Source: CAIQPS01 sp963843455
GTDB taxonomy: Bacteria > Actinomycetota > Thermoleophilia > RBG-16-64-13
Direction: 5' to 3'
NCBI GenBank assembly: GCA_963843455.1
Contig: CAWJKE010000015.1
Span: 1-64,000, forward strand
Length of the DNA stretch: 64,000 nt
In this document: positions 1 through 8,179 of the stretch, one piece after another
Numbering within the stretch: position 1 is the first letter of the stretch
Layout of the letters: each line of letters opens with the position of its first letter
Made by a program: the position numbers and the translations under genes
Notes under the pieces: model-generated
Told to the model about the DNA's origin: nothing
Databases searched by the model: none
The model's input: only the letters and a program-made list of their open reading frames with translations

Positions 1-343
1 AGACGGCGGCCTGAAGTTCGCCCAAACGGGCGTTCGCGTCGACGAGCGCGGCGGTGTCGCCCGAGCTCTGCGAGCGCGCGATGAAGAACCCGGCCATAAG
101 CCCGACGAGGAGCATGACCGCGGCGACGCCCAGCCACCCGTAGGAGGGACGGACCCGCCGCTCGCCGGGTGGGGATGGGCCTTGTGTGGCGGGCGGCGGG
201 GCGGTCCGCCCGGGCACGGGTGGCTGACCGGCCTGCGACGGCGGGCCGGCGCCAGGCCCGCTGCCCGCGGACCCGCCGGGATCAGGCGGCTGCCCCCGCG
301 AAGAGTCGCCTTTTACAGGAGAATCGATGTCCCAATCGGCCAT
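1..343 (-). CDS. Pro/Gly-rich single-pass membrane protein (partial, runs off the window)
   Basis: The minus-strand frame starting at ATG 343 stays open to the window edge, giving 114 residues without a stop. Residues 1-66 are Pro/Gly/Ser-rich and probably cytoplasmic. Residues 69-89 form one hydrophobic segment (GWLGVAAVMLLVGLMAGFFI), and a polar helical stretch follows, possibly the start of a coiled coil outside the membrane. The start codon lies 7 nt behind a GATAAT hexamer, which fits a leaderless transcript. It is divergent from the gene at 364, with overlapping promoters. I recognise no family; the architecture resembles the Pro-rich anchored proteins common in actinobacteria. The C-terminal part is outside the window. 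Confidence 0.6.
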   Translation of the reverse strand, partial: MADWDIDSPVKGDSSRGQPPDPGGSAGSGPGAGPPSQAGQPPVPGRTAPPPATQGPSPPGERRVRPSYGWLGVAAVMLLVGLMAGFFIARSQSSGDTAALVDANARLGELQAAV

Positions 344-363
344 AGAGGCTATTATCGCACCGT
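344..363. promoter_or_regulatory. Overlapping divergent -10 elements
   Basis: On the plus strand TATTAT (350-355) lies 8 nt before ATG 364. On the minus strand GATAAT (356-351) lies 7 nt before ATG 343. Both distances put the transcription start at or very near the start codon, so both genes may be leaderless. The two -10 boxes overlap, so the two promoters should compete. No good -35 is visible on either side. Confidence 0.45.
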
Positions 364-868
364 ATGCGACAAAGGCACCTGGCATGGATAGTGCTCCCCG
401 CGGCCATCATCATCCTGGCGGTGGTGACGCTCGTCCTGTCGAACTATCAGAAAGAAGCGGGAATAGCCGCTCCGGGGAACGGCGGAGTTGCCGCGGTAGC
501 CGCTGTCGCCGAGGCGAGAGGCGCCGCGTCGGGCGCGGGTGCGGCCGGTTACGATGCCTTCAGCAAGTCCCTGGCCGTGGCGATCGTGGAGGCGAGGAAC
601 ATGGCGACCACCAATCCGGCCGAGACGCGTCTGCAGATAGATCTGGTCAAGACACTCGATTGCCTCTCCGCGGCGCGCGAAGCGTGGCAGGCCGAGCTCG
701 ATCAAGCCTGGGATACCGCGGTCGACGGCTCTCCCGGGTACTGGCGGACTATGCACCCCGCGTTGACAGAATGGGCGGGACTAACTCCTGTCGGCGGGGC
801 AAGTGCGGGAATGGTCGGCGACAGGCGCGGACTACTGGCTCCAGAAGGCCGTCGATCTAGCCGAGTGA
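364..868 (+). CDS. Small N-terminally anchored membrane protein (frameshifted in this sequence)
   Basis: Starts at ATG 364. Residues about 7-26 form a transmembrane anchor (AWIVLPAAIIILAVVTLVLS), followed by an Ala/Gly linker and a helical domain of about 120 residues with no family I recognise. The original frame fails near 783-788. Dropping one C there joins it to a frame that ends at TGA 866-868 with a plausible helical tail (residues ...REWSATGADYWLQK). Without that repair the frame would run on through the downstream DUF2721 gene with poor composition. The RBS of the next gene begins 12 nt after this stop, suggesting one operon. Function unknown. Confidence 0.55.
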
Positions 869-892
869 CGTTCCCGGATTGGAGGCGCCTAG

Positions 893-1348
893 GTGGACAC
901 GCTAGAGACATCCCAACTCGTCACTGTGTTGCAGACCGCGGTCGGTCCGGTCGTGGTGATCTCCGGCGTGGGTCTACTTCTTCTGACCATGACGAACCGC
1001 CTGGGCAGGATCGTCGACCGCTCGCGCACCCTGGCGCACCAGGCCAGGGCCACCGCCGGCGAGGAGCAGGAGAAGGCACGCGCCCAGCTCCGGATCCTTC
1101 ATGAGCGGGCCGAGTTGGTGCGCTGGGCGATCGCCCTTGCCGCCTTCTGCGTCCTCTTCGTGGCGCTGCTGGTGATCTCCCTGTTCGTCACCGCGCTGTT
1201 CGAGGTCGAGATCGCCTGGCTTATCGCGGGGTTCTTCATCGTGAGCATGGTGTTCCTCATCGCTTCCCTGGTCATGTTCATCCTCGACATCAACAAGTCC
1301 CTGCAGGCCACCGCTCTCGAGGTGGGCGACGAGTGGCAGAAGGAGTAG
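893..1348 (+). CDS. DUF2721 family membrane protein
   Basis: 151 residues from a GTG start, with GGAGG at 881-885 placed 7 nt upstream. The conserved motif MTNRLGRIVDRSRTL near the N-terminus is typical of DUF2721 proteins. There are three hydrophobic segments: residues about 15-33, then two close to the C-terminus (about 82-104 and 109-131). A charged amphipathic helix lies between the first and second. The biochemical role of the family is not known. It follows the anchored protein at 364 closely and is convergent with the DUF1295 gene, with only 13 nt between the stops. Confidence 0.75.
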   Translation: MDTLETSQLVTVLQTAVGPVVVISGVGLLLLTMTNRLGRIVDRSRTLAHQARATAGEEQEKARAQLRILHERAELVRWAIALAAFCVLFVALLVISLFVTALFEVEIAWLIAGFFIVSMVFLIASLVMFILDINKSLQATALEVGDEWQKE

Positions 1349-1361
1349 GCGGCTGACCGCC

Positions 1362-2276
1362 CTAGACGCCGTCGTTGTCGTTCGCCGCCGCCGGCCGATG
1401 CCCTAAGCTGGGCAAAAGCATCGGCGTCCCCGCCCGGTATTCCGCGTAGCCGCTCCTGGTCGCCAGCGCCCGTTTCTCCATCATCGGCACGCTCACCAAG
1501 ACGAACATCAGAGTGATCGCCGCCGCCCCCAGTCCGGTCCACCACCAGCCCGGGCCGGCGGCCAGCGCGAAGAGCCAAAGCCCCCACCAGGTGATGACCT
1601 CGCCCAAGTAGTTCGGGTGCCGGCTGCGAGCCCACAGACCGGTGCGCATGCAGTGTCCGCGATTGGCCCGGTCGTGGCGAAAGCTGCGCATCTGCTCGTC
1701 CGCGACGAACGCCAGACCTATCGCCCCCAGGGTGACGAGCGCGGCAACCGCATCCAACCAGCCGAGTCCGTCGCCGCCGGCCCCCGCCACGGCGTACAAG
1801 GGCAGGCAGCCGAGGAAGACCATGACTGTCGGGAAGAGATGTACCCCCAGGAGGCTCACCGGCCAGTAGAGGTGGCCGAAGCGCCGACGAAGGTCCACGT
1901 ACCGGAAATCTTCCTTTGCCAGACCCGGCCAGTCGCGGTAGAAGTTGCTGGTGAGCCTGAGGGCATAGAGCAGGACCAGGACGGTGACGAGGACCTGACG
2001 GCCACTGAGGTCACCCCAGTTCGCCCATACGTAGTAGCCGGCGATGGCGAGCGGCTGCAGGCTCCAGTAGGGGTCGTACATGCTGGAGTTGTCGAAGGCC
2101 GCGGAAGCGGCGAAGATCACGCCGGTCGCCACCAGGGTGCCCAGGGCAAGTTGCGCGAGTGGCGACTCCACTCCCATGGCGCCCACCGCCAGCACCGCGA
2201 CGGCCAGCGCCGCCACATAGGATGCGGCACTTATGGCGAGGCCCGCCGCCTTGCTCGTGCGGATCGTCTCCTTCAT
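1362..2276 (-). CDS. DUF1295 / steroid 5-alpha-reductase-like membrane enzyme
   Basis: 304 residues with about seven hydrophobic segments. The C-terminal signature (residues about 214-240, containing SRHPNYLGEVITWWGLWLF) is that of DUF1295 and the related steroid reductase C-terminal and isoprenylcysteine methyltransferase families. These use NADPH or SAM on lipophilic substrates in the membrane; the reaction here cannot be read from the sequence. ATG 2276 lies 8 nt behind TATGCT (2290-2285), which fits a leaderless start. It is divergent from the lipoprotein at 2319. Confidence 0.8.
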   Translation of the reverse strand: MKETIRTSKAAGLAISAASYVAALAVAVLAVGAMGVESPLAQLALGTLVATGVIFAASAAFDNSSMYDPYWSLQPLAIAGYYVWANWGDLSGRQVLVTVLVLLYALRLTSNFYRDWPGLAKEDFRYVDLRRRFGHLYWPVSLLGVHLFPTVMVFLGCLPLYAVAGAGGDGLGWLDAVAALVTLGAIGLAFVADEQMRSFRHDRANRGHCMRTGLWARSRHPNYLGEVITWWGLWLFALAAGPGWWWTGLGAAAITLMFVLVSVPMMEKRALATRSGYAEYRAGTPMLLPSLGHRPAAANDNDGV

Positions 2277-2284
2277 CGGGAGTC

Positions 2285-2290
2285 AGCATA
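2285..2290 (-). promoter_or_regulatory. -10 hexamer for the DUF1295 gene (leaderless-type)
   Basis: On the minus strand TATGCT is followed by 8 nt and then the ATG at 2276. Transcription starting 6-8 nt after the hexamer would begin at or next to the start codon. No Shine-Dalgarno sequence is visible between them. Confidence 0.45.
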
Positions 2291-2318
2291 CCGGGCGGAG
2301 ATGTGAGAAGGTAGCGCC

Positions 2319-2723
2319 ATGAGACGCCTTGTGGGCATCCGCATCCTCGCCGGTGTTCTTGGCGCGCTCGCCCTCGTGCCGCTGTTGCTCCTGGCCGGCG
2401 CCTGCGGAGAGACGGCCGTCACCGATAGTGGCGTGCAGGGCGAGGTACGCATCGGCCCGATCAACCCGGTGGAGCAACCGGGCCAGCAGAACGACGGTCC
2501 CTACGCCGCTACGCTGCGGATCAAGAGGGCTTCCGACGGGAAACTGGTAGCCGAGACGAGGTCCTCGGCCGACGGCTCGTTCCGCGCCGTCCTGCCCCCC
2601 GGCGACTACATCCTCGAACCGGTGAACGGCGATCCCCTGCCCACCGCCCAATCCCAAGATTTCACCGTGGCCCCAGGCCGCTTCACGACCATCCGGGTGG
2701 ACTACGATTCGGGGATACGGTGA
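2319..2723 (+). CDS. Lipoprotein with a carboxypeptidase-regulatory-like beta fold
   Basis: 134 residues. A hydrophobic signal ends in the lipobox LAGAC (Cys near residue 28), so the mature protein should be lipid-anchored on the outer face of the membrane. The rest resembles small prealbumin-like or carboxypeptidase regulatory domains: alternating short strands with an SSADGSFRAVLPPGDYILEP segment. AGAAGG about 7 nt before the ATG serves as ribosome binding site. No catalytic motif is seen; it may be a structural or substrate-binding surface protein. Confidence 0.65.
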   Translation: MRRLVGIRILAGVLGALALVPLLLLAGACGETAVTDSGVQGEVRIGPINPVEQPGQQNDGPYAATLRIKRASDGKLVAETRSSADGSFRAVLPPGDYILEPVNGDPLPTAQSQDFTVAPGRFTTIRVDYDSGIR

Positions 2724-2759
2724 GCGCCTACGCAGGCCCGCTCGCGCGACGCCGGTAGC

Positions 2760-4112
2760 ATGCCGATCGTCGGCGTCCACCATGTGAGCTTCACCGTCTC
2801 CGACCTCGAGCGGACCGTGGACTTCTACCAGAACCTGGTAGGCATGCGGCTGGTGGGACGCAAGCAGCGGCAGGCCGGGGATCTGGGCCGGGCCCTGCTC
2901 GGGGCTGGGGCACCGGAGCGCGGCGCCGCCGAGATCCTCATCGCCGATATGGAACTGGGCGGCACCCGGGTGGAGTTCATCCAGTACGTTCGGCCGGCAA
3001 CGGCGCCGTACCCCGGTGACCCATCGGCAGCCGGCTCGGCCCACATCGCGATCCTCACCCAGGACATCGAGAGCGAGTTCCGCCGCCTGCAGGCCGCGGG
3101 CGTGCGTTTCCACACACCCATCCGCACCGTCCGCGACCCGGACAGGCCGGAGTGGCGCTGGTGCTACTTCCGGGACCCGGATGGCATCTGCGTGGAGCTG
3201 GTGCAGAGCGTGGAGGCGAGCGACGGCGAGCCTTCGGAGACACAGGTGGATCGCGAGATCGAGGCCCTGCAGACCGGCGACTACGGCATCCTCGAGCGGC
3301 GGAGAAGTCAGAAGCGCCTCGAGTGGCTGACCAGGCGCGGCTATCCGCCGCGTTCCGGCGGACCGTTCCTCCCAGAACCCGTCTCTCCCCGGGAGGCCTA
3401 CGAACTCCTGTTCCTCGACTACCTGGGCTTGGGCGCCGAGCAGGTGCCGGTGGTAGAGGAGTCGGGGGACCGTATCGCGTGGCTCTCCTTCAACGACTGT
3501 CCGACCCTGGAAGCCTGTCGCCGGCTCGGCCTCGATACCCGGGAGGTCTGCCGCGCCACCGCCGAGAGACCGGTGCAGACCTTTCTCAGCAGACTCGACC
3601 CACGCCTCCGCTTCGTCCGCGACTACGTGACGATACGGCCCCATGCCGGACACTGCCGGGAACAGATACTCCGATTGGACCTGGAAGCCATCATGCGCGA
3701 CGCCATCCACGAGGCGCTGCTCGCCAGGGCCGAAGGCAACAAGGGTTACGGCTGCCTGGTGGTCATGGGTGACCGCACGCTCGCCAGGGCCCACGACACG
3801 GGCGCTGCTACAGGCGATCCGAGCCGACACGCCGAGCACACGGCCATCCTGGAGGCGGTCGCGCTCTGGGGCAGCCCAGATCTGACGGGCTCATTGCTGG
3901 TCTGCACCTGCGAGCCTTGCCCCATGTGCACCGGCCTCGCCGTGTGGGCAGGGGTGACGACCATCATGTTCGGCTCGTCCATAGCCGACACCGCGGCCAT
4001 GGGCCGTAGCCGCATCCTCGTGGGAGCAAGGGAGATCGCGGAGCGCTCACCACATGTGGTCGAAGTGATCGGCGGCCTGCTGCGCGAGGAGTGCGACGAG
4101 CTATACCGCTAG
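2760..4112 (+). CDS. Three-part fusion: VOC/glyoxalase domain, Cys-containing middle domain, zinc nucleoside-type deaminase
   Basis: 450 residues in one uninterrupted frame. Residues 1-145 are a vicinal-oxygen-chelate domain (VGVHHVSFTVSDLERTVDFY; the late DPDGICVELVQ strand is typical). Residues about 150-300 form a middle domain I cannot place, with spaced Cys residues (NDCPTLEAC...EVCR) and an RFVRDYVTI segment. Residues about 305-430 are a cytidine/deoxycytidylate-type deaminase: H357-A-E359 and P386-C-x-x-C390 supply the zinc ligands and the proton shuttle. Free-standing nucleoside or guanine deaminases are about 150-160 residues, so this is a genuine fusion. It probably deaminates a ring-containing small molecule whose precursor or product is handled by the VOC domain. 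The substrate is unknown. Confidence 0.75.
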   Translation: MPIVGVHHVSFTVSDLERTVDFYQNLVGMRLVGRKQRQAGDLGRALLGAGAPERGAAEILIADMELGGTRVEFIQYVRPATAPYPGDPSAAGSAHIAILTQDIESEFRRLQAAGVRFHTPIRTVRDPDRPEWRWCYFRDPDGICVELVQSVEASDGEPSETQVDREIEALQTGDYGILERRRSQKRLEWLTRRGYPPRSGGPFLPEPVSPREAYELLFLDYLGLGAEQVPVVEESGDRIAWLSFNDCPTLEACRRLGLDTREVCRATAERPVQTFLSRLDPRLRFVRDYVTIRPHAGHCREQILRLDLEAIMRDAIHEALLARAEGNKGYGCLVVMGDRTLARAHDTGAATGDPSRHAEHTAILEAVALWGSPDLTGSLLVCTCEPCPMCTGLAVWAGVTTIMFGSSIADTAAMGRSRILVGAREIAERSPHVVEVIGGLLREECDELYR

Positions 4113-4182
4113 GCGCGAAGCGAATGCGAGCGCGCCCCTAGCTACGCATTAAAGCGAGCGCCCGCCCTCGTAAGACATGGAA

Positions 4183-4252
4183 GGGAGGGCCACATGCCTT
4201 CCCGGGGAGGAGTCGTGAAACGCAGCCGGAGGGGAAGGTATGTGGCCCTCCC
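4183..4252. repeat. Long hairpin element, copy 1 (28-nt invariant loop)
   Basis: Inverted arms 4183-4203 and 4232-4252 pair over 21 bp with one G-T (G-U) pair. They enclose a 28-nt loop at 4204-4231 that is identical, base for base, to the loop of the element at 15067-15134, although the stem sequences differ. A 22-nt direct repeat of the loop end plus the start of the right arm (4221-4242) recurs at 4257-4278. The element lies between convergent genes (stops at 4112 and 4289), where a two-way transcription terminator would be useful. There is no T-run, so simple intrinsic termination is uncertain. Confidence 0.7.
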
Positions 4253-4288
4253 CGCGCGCAGCCGGAGGGGAAGGTATGCTGCGCTCCC

Positions 4289-5596
4289 CTAGCTGCAGCC
4301 GCTCTCGATGTAAGCCGTGACCGCTTCGGCCAACGTACGGAAGATCCAGCCCCGTTTGGCATCGTCGGTCTCGAGTAGGGTGAAGCGGAAGCCGGGATGG
4401 GGCGAGCAGAACCCGCTCAGCGGCACCACGCAGATGCCCGTCGAGGCGAGCAGGTGGTAGACGAAGCGGGCGTCGAGAGCCGCACCGACGCACTGCCTCT
4501 CGACGATCTCCTGGAGTTGCGGGTTGGCGATAGGCAGACGGTTGTCGCCCTCCAACACCCGGGGCTCGAACAGGGCCGTCATGTAGAAGGCGCCCTGAGC
4601 CGGGTTCACCCGCAGACCGGGCACGACTCGCAGGGCCTCGTAGGCCTCGGCGGCGCGCGCGGCGAAGACGCGCGCGCGCTCCTCCAGGTGGCCGGCATAG
4701 CGCGGGTCGCCGAAGATCCGGGGGACCGTCAGTTGCGGTCCGCTGGTGGAGCAGACCTCCAGACGCTTGGCCGCCACTACCGAATCGACATAGGCGGAGA
4801 AATTCTGGTCCTGCGACCGGTTCAGTACCTCTATCCATCCGCAGCGCGAGCCCGGCCAGGGCAGCTCTTTGGAGATCCCCCGCATGACGATGGCGGGCAC
4901 GTCGGTGGCCACTTCGGAGAGGTGGACGGTCTCCACGCCCGGAAACACCATATGGATGTAGATCTCGTCGGCTACGAGGAACAGGCCGAACTCGCGCGCC
5001 AGCGCGACGATCTCCTCGAGTACCTCGGGCGGGTAGACGGCTCCCGTGGGGTTGTTGGGGTTGATGATGAGGATGCCGGCGATGGAGGGGTAGGTCTGGA
5101 TCTTACGTCTGAGGTCGACCAGATCGGGCATCCACCCGTTCTCCGGATCGAGATCGTACGTGATGTGGGGCAGGGCGCAGTGAGCCGATTCGGCCGACGA
5201 ATGGGTGCTGTACGCGGGGGAGGGACCGATCACCCGGGCGTGGGCGCTCAAGAATCCGTAGACCTTCGACACCGCGTCGGCGACGCCGTTGAAGAAGATG
5301 ATGTCGGAGGCCGTCACCCGGGCGCCACGCCGCTGGTTTACGTGTTCGGCGAGGGCCTCGCGCGCCACCATGAAACCTTCGGTGGGGCAATAGCCCCAGG
5401 CATCCTCGATATCCACCACCTGGTGGGCGATGTCCCGGATCCAGGGCGCGACCCGCTCGCCTTTGGCGATCGGGTCGCCGATGTTCTCCCAGGTGACGTC
5501 GACGCCGTGGCGGCGGACGATCTCGCCGAACGCGACTATCTCGCGGATGGCGTACGACAGTTGTGAAGATGATGGGCTGACCAGGTTGGCCCTCAT
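4289..5596 (-). CDS. PLP-dependent aminotransferase, fold type I (class I/II)
   Basis: 435 residues. Class I/II aminotransferase landmarks occur in order: the WGYCPTEGFMVAREALAEH N-terminal segment, the NPNNPTG motif, the VADEIY PLP-contact Asp/Tyr segment, and the Schiff-base lysine in GISKELPWPGSRCGW (K243). It transfers an amino group between an amino acid and a 2-oxo acid in the cytoplasm; substrate preference cannot be read out. It sits in a run of minus-strand genes with two MFS transporters upstream, and a second aminotransferase lies just beyond them. A TATACT hexamer (5637-5632) is about 35 nt before the start. Confidence 0.85.
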   Translation of the reverse strand: MRANLVSPSSSQLSYAIREIVAFGEIVRRHGVDVTWENIGDPIAKGERVAPWIRDIAHQVVDIEDAWGYCPTEGFMVAREALAEHVNQRRGARVTASDIIFFNGVADAVSKVYGFLSAHARVIGPSPAYSTHSSAESAHCALPHITYDLDPENGWMPDLVDLRRKIQTYPSIAGILIINPNNPTGAVYPPEVLEEIVALAREFGLFLVADEIYIHMVFPGVETVHLSEVATDVPAIVMRGISKELPWPGSRCGWIEVLNRSQDQNFSAYVDSVVAAKRLEVCSTSGPQLTVPRIFGDPRYAGHLEERARVFAARAAEAYEALRVVPGLRVNPAQGAFYMTALFEPRVLEGDNRLPIANPQLQEIVERQCVGAALDARFVYHLLASTGICVVPLSGFCSPHPGFRFTLLETDDAKRGWIFRTLAEAVTAYIESGCS

Positions 5597-5631
5597 CGCA
5601 TACCCCTCATTTCGGCCTCGCGGAGTGCTCG

Positions 5632-5637
5632 AGTATA
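5632..5637 (-). promoter_or_regulatory. -10 hexamer upstream of the aminotransferase
   Basis: TATACT on the minus strand, 35 nt before ATG 5596. This leaves a short untranslated leader of roughly 28 nt, unlike the leaderless-type promoters elsewhere in the window. Confidence 0.4.
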
Positions 5638-5694
5638 CAGGACAAGGTCGCGCCCTCTTGTGCGAGCGGTCGCGTTCTGGCGGTCAGGACCACG

Positions 5695-6894
5695 CTATCC
5701 CGCGGTCTTCCCACCCTCTGCCTCGCCCTCTCCCGATACCCGGTGGAGGTACAGCGCGAGCAGCGAACACGCCGCCGCGAGGACGAAAGCTAGACCTATG
5801 GCTATCCGGAATCCTGCCGAATGGGCGATGGGTCCGACGAGGTAGGGAAAGATGATCCGGCCGAGGGCGCCCGCCATCACGACGGCCGAGTAGACCACTC
5901 CGGCATGCCAAGCGGGGAACTTGCCCGAAAAACCTAGGATGAGCGGGAAGGCGGCCGAGGCGCCGAAGCCGCTGAGAAATGCCATCACCAGAGACATCTC
6001 CACGGAGGTGGAGAGCGAGATCCCCAGCGCGAACACGGCCATGATCGCCATGCCGACTAGGAGCAACCGGGAGGCCGGATACCGCTTGGTCAACGGCACC
6101 ACGATGAGCCGCCCGATGATGAGACCTGTCCAGAAGAGCGCCACTGCGAGACTGGCCACCGTCTTGCTCGCGCCGAAGACGTCGATCTCGAACTTCGGCA
6201 GCCAGACGTTGAGGATGAACTCCGCGCCGATGTACAGGATCGAAGCGACCAGCACGGTGACAAAGAGCGCCGGATTGAACCCGACGACCTCGCGAAGCCG
6301 GCCCAGTCGCAGGTTACGCCTGCCGGCGATGTCGGAGATGGGCCGGCTGGTGAGGAGGATCGCGAGCGCGCCCGAGAGAACGGCTTCGGCGATGTACACC
6401 CACCGCCAGGTGCTCCCGAGGCCCAGGGCGATGCCGATCACGATGGGAGTGACCGCCATCCCGATGGCGAAGAACAGCAGGAGGATCACCATCGCGCGGT
6501 GCGTCCCCACCTTGACGTTGGAACTCACCCACATCCCGGGAAGGCTGTTCAGGAACACGCAGCCGAGGCCCACGAAGAGATAGGCGGCAAAGAGCGACCA
6601 CAGACCTGTCGAGAGCGCCCCCGAAGCCGCAAGAGCCGCCGTTTGCAGCCAGGCTGCGCCGATGAGGGCCCACTTGGCCGGCACCCGGGCAAGGAGGAAG
6701 TTCAGCGCGAGGACTCCGATCAACATGCCAACGGCAAACGCGACCGATATCAGGCCCGCCTGGGCAAGGGGGATGTCCAGTTCCTTGATCATGGGGTCGA
6801 GGAGCGGCCCCAACGAGATCATGACCACGCCGACCATGAAGGTGGTGGCGTACAGGGAAAGGTAGGAGGTGGTCTTCGATTCCTCGCCCGGCAT
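5695..6894 (-). CDS. MFS transporter
   Basis: 399 residues starting MPGEESKTTSYLSLYATTF, with twelve hydrophobic segments in two six-helix halves and a central loop near residues 195-215, as in the major facilitator superfamily. The frame continues upstream, but that part is the out-of-frame shadow of the next gene. ATG 6894 is only 6 nt behind TATACT (6906-6901), so the gene appears to have its own leaderless promoter inside the tail of the upstream MFS gene. The two MFS proteins are clearly paralogous (both have GPLLDP after helix 1 and an F-W-TG/AGI-GR segment). A drug, sugar or organic-acid substrate is possible. Confidence 0.85.
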   Translation of the reverse strand: MPGEESKTTSYLSLYATTFMVGVVMISLGPLLDPMIKELDIPLAQAGLISVAFAVGMLIGVLALNFLLARVPAKWALIGAAWLQTAALAASGALSTGLWSLFAAYLFVGLGCVFLNSLPGMWVSSNVKVGTHRAMVILLLFFAIGMAVTPIVIGIALGLGSTWRWVYIAEAVLSGALAILLTSRPISDIAGRRNLRLGRLREVVGFNPALFVTVLVASILYIGAEFILNVWLPKFEIDVFGASKTVASLAVALFWTGLIIGRLIVVPLTKRYPASRLLLVGMAIMAVFALGISLSTSVEMSLVMAFLSGFGASAAFPLILGFSGKFPAWHAGVVYSAVVMAGALGRIIFPYLVGPIAHSAGFRIAIGLAFVLAAACSLLALYLHRVSGEGEAEGGKTAG

Positions 6895-8129
6895 CGGTTC
6901 AGTATACGCTGGGCGGAAGGGACGGCAGCGCCGATTCCACTGATAGCCCGGTCGGTACCGCGAGCCGCCTTTTCCAGAGCGAAGGCCAGGAGGATGACCA
7001 GCAGAGCGGGGATTATCCACAGCCCCATCGCCACTCTGAACCCAAGGGTGGCCACCGCCGGGCCGAAAAGGTAGGGCGATACGGTGTTGGCCATAGTGCC
7101 AACGAGCATCATGCCCGAGAAGACCACTCCGGACTGCCACCCGGGGAACCGCGGTGTATAGCACGCGATCAGCGGCCAGCAGGCCGATGCCCCCAGACCC
7201 GCTAAGAATGCGAAGGCCTCCGAGAAGGCCAGGGTCGGGGCGAGCGCCAGGCCCGCTACAAAAAGGGCGAGGACGGAGGCGAAGATCGCTAGGAGTCTTG
7301 CGGCCGAGGCAAGGCGCGTCAAGGGCACAGCGATATAGCGCCCCGCGGTGATCCCGGCCCAAAAGAGGGTCACGCTGAGCGCCGCCAGGCCTGGTCCGGC
7401 CGCGAACGAGTCCACCTGGAGTTTCGCCAGCCACACGTACAGGGTGCCTTCCACGCACACATACAGGAAGGTCGCGGCGAGTATCACCGTCAGCAACCGG
7501 GGATGTGTGGTCCCGACCCGTTTGAGCTGGCGGCCCCGCAGGTTCTCCCGATCTGGCACGTCGGCGATGGGCAAGATTATCAGGACGATAGTCACGAGCG
7601 CCGAGAAGACCGCCTCGCCGAGAAACACCTCTCTCCAACTGGCTCCGAGCTCCAGCGCGGCTCCTATCACTAGGGGCGCGACGACTACTCCCAGAGCGAA
7701 GTAGGCCCCGACGTTCAGCATGGCCTTCTCTATGCCCTTGTGGACGTGCGCCGCCACCCACACGCCGGAGATGGCGTTGGGTATGACCCCGGCGAGTCCG
7801 GTGACGAACAGCGCGAGCGCGAGCGGCCACAAACCGACCCCGAGCAGGCCGGAAGCCGCCGATCCAAGCGTCAGGACCACGGCGCACGTGACCATTATCG
7901 TCTTGATGGGTACCCGGGCCAGAGCGAAGTTGAGGAGCAGGACGCCCACCACCCGGCCGAAAAAGAACCCGAACGACAGCAAGCCCCCGTTCGCCAACGG
8001 GATGTGCAGATCGCGCAGGATGGGATCGAGCAGAGGGCCCAGCGTGATGAGCGTAGCCCCTACAAACACCTGGCTAGGGTAGAGGACGGCCGGAGAGCGC
8101 GAGTGGTTGTCTAGGGACGGATTGTTCAC
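6819..8129 (-). CDS. MFS transporter (paralogue of the adjacent one)
   Basis: 436 residues if read from the GTG at 8129 (VNNPSLDNHSRSP...); the frame further upstream has no coding character. Twelve transmembrane segments. The first helix motif TLITLGPLLDPILRDLHIPL closely matches that of the downstream MFS, so the pair looks like a tandem duplication. The last 25 or so codons overlap the downstream gene by 76 nt and the tail after helix 12 is unusually long (about 50 residues, Arg/Pro-rich), so a frame error near the end cannot be excluded. It is divergent from the aminotransferase at 8180. Confidence 0.75.
   Translation of the reverse strand: MNNPSLDNHSRSPAVLYPSQVFVGATLITLGPLLDPILRDLHIPLANGGLLSFGFFFGRVVGVLLLNFALARVPIKTIMVTCAVVLTLGSAASGLLGVGLWPLALALFVTGLAGVIPNAISGVWVAAHVHKGIEKAMLNVGAYFALGVVVAPLVIGAALELGASWREVFLGEAVFSALVTIVLIILPIADVPDRENLRGRQLKRVGTTHPRLLTVILAATFLYVCVEGTLYVWLAKLQVDSFAAGPGLAALSVTLFWAGITAGRYIAVPLTRLASAARLLAIFASVLALFVAGLALAPTLAFSEAFAFLAGLGASACWPLIACYTPRFPGWQSGVVFSGMMLVGTMANTVSPYLFGPAVATLGFRVAMGLWIIPALLVILLAFALEKAARGTDRAISGIGAAVPSAQRILNRCRARNRRPPPTFPCTPPPSWSAWS
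6901..6906 (-). promoter_or_regulatory. Leaderless-type -10 hexamer for the 5695-6894 MFS gene
   Basis: TATACT on the minus strand is followed by 6 nt and the ATG at 6894. It lies inside the coding tail of the upstream MFS gene, so the downstream transporter can be expressed on its own. Confidence 0.45.
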
Positions 8130-8134
8130 GGGAG

Positions 8135-8140
8135 TACAAT
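8135..8140 (+). promoter_or_regulatory. -10 hexamer upstream of the second aminotransferase
   Basis: TACAAT on the plus strand, 39 nt before ATG 8180. It lies in the 50-nt gap between the divergent MFS gene and the aminotransferase. Confidence 0.35.
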
Positions 8141-8179
8141 CATGGACTTGCTGACCGCCCCCCGTCAATGGAGAGCGAC

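Noticed and set aside
4112..4289. Small peptide gene within the copy 1 hairpin region
   Set aside because: No start with a ribosome binding site and no conserved frame between the two hairpin copies; conservation is of loop bases and pairing, not codons.
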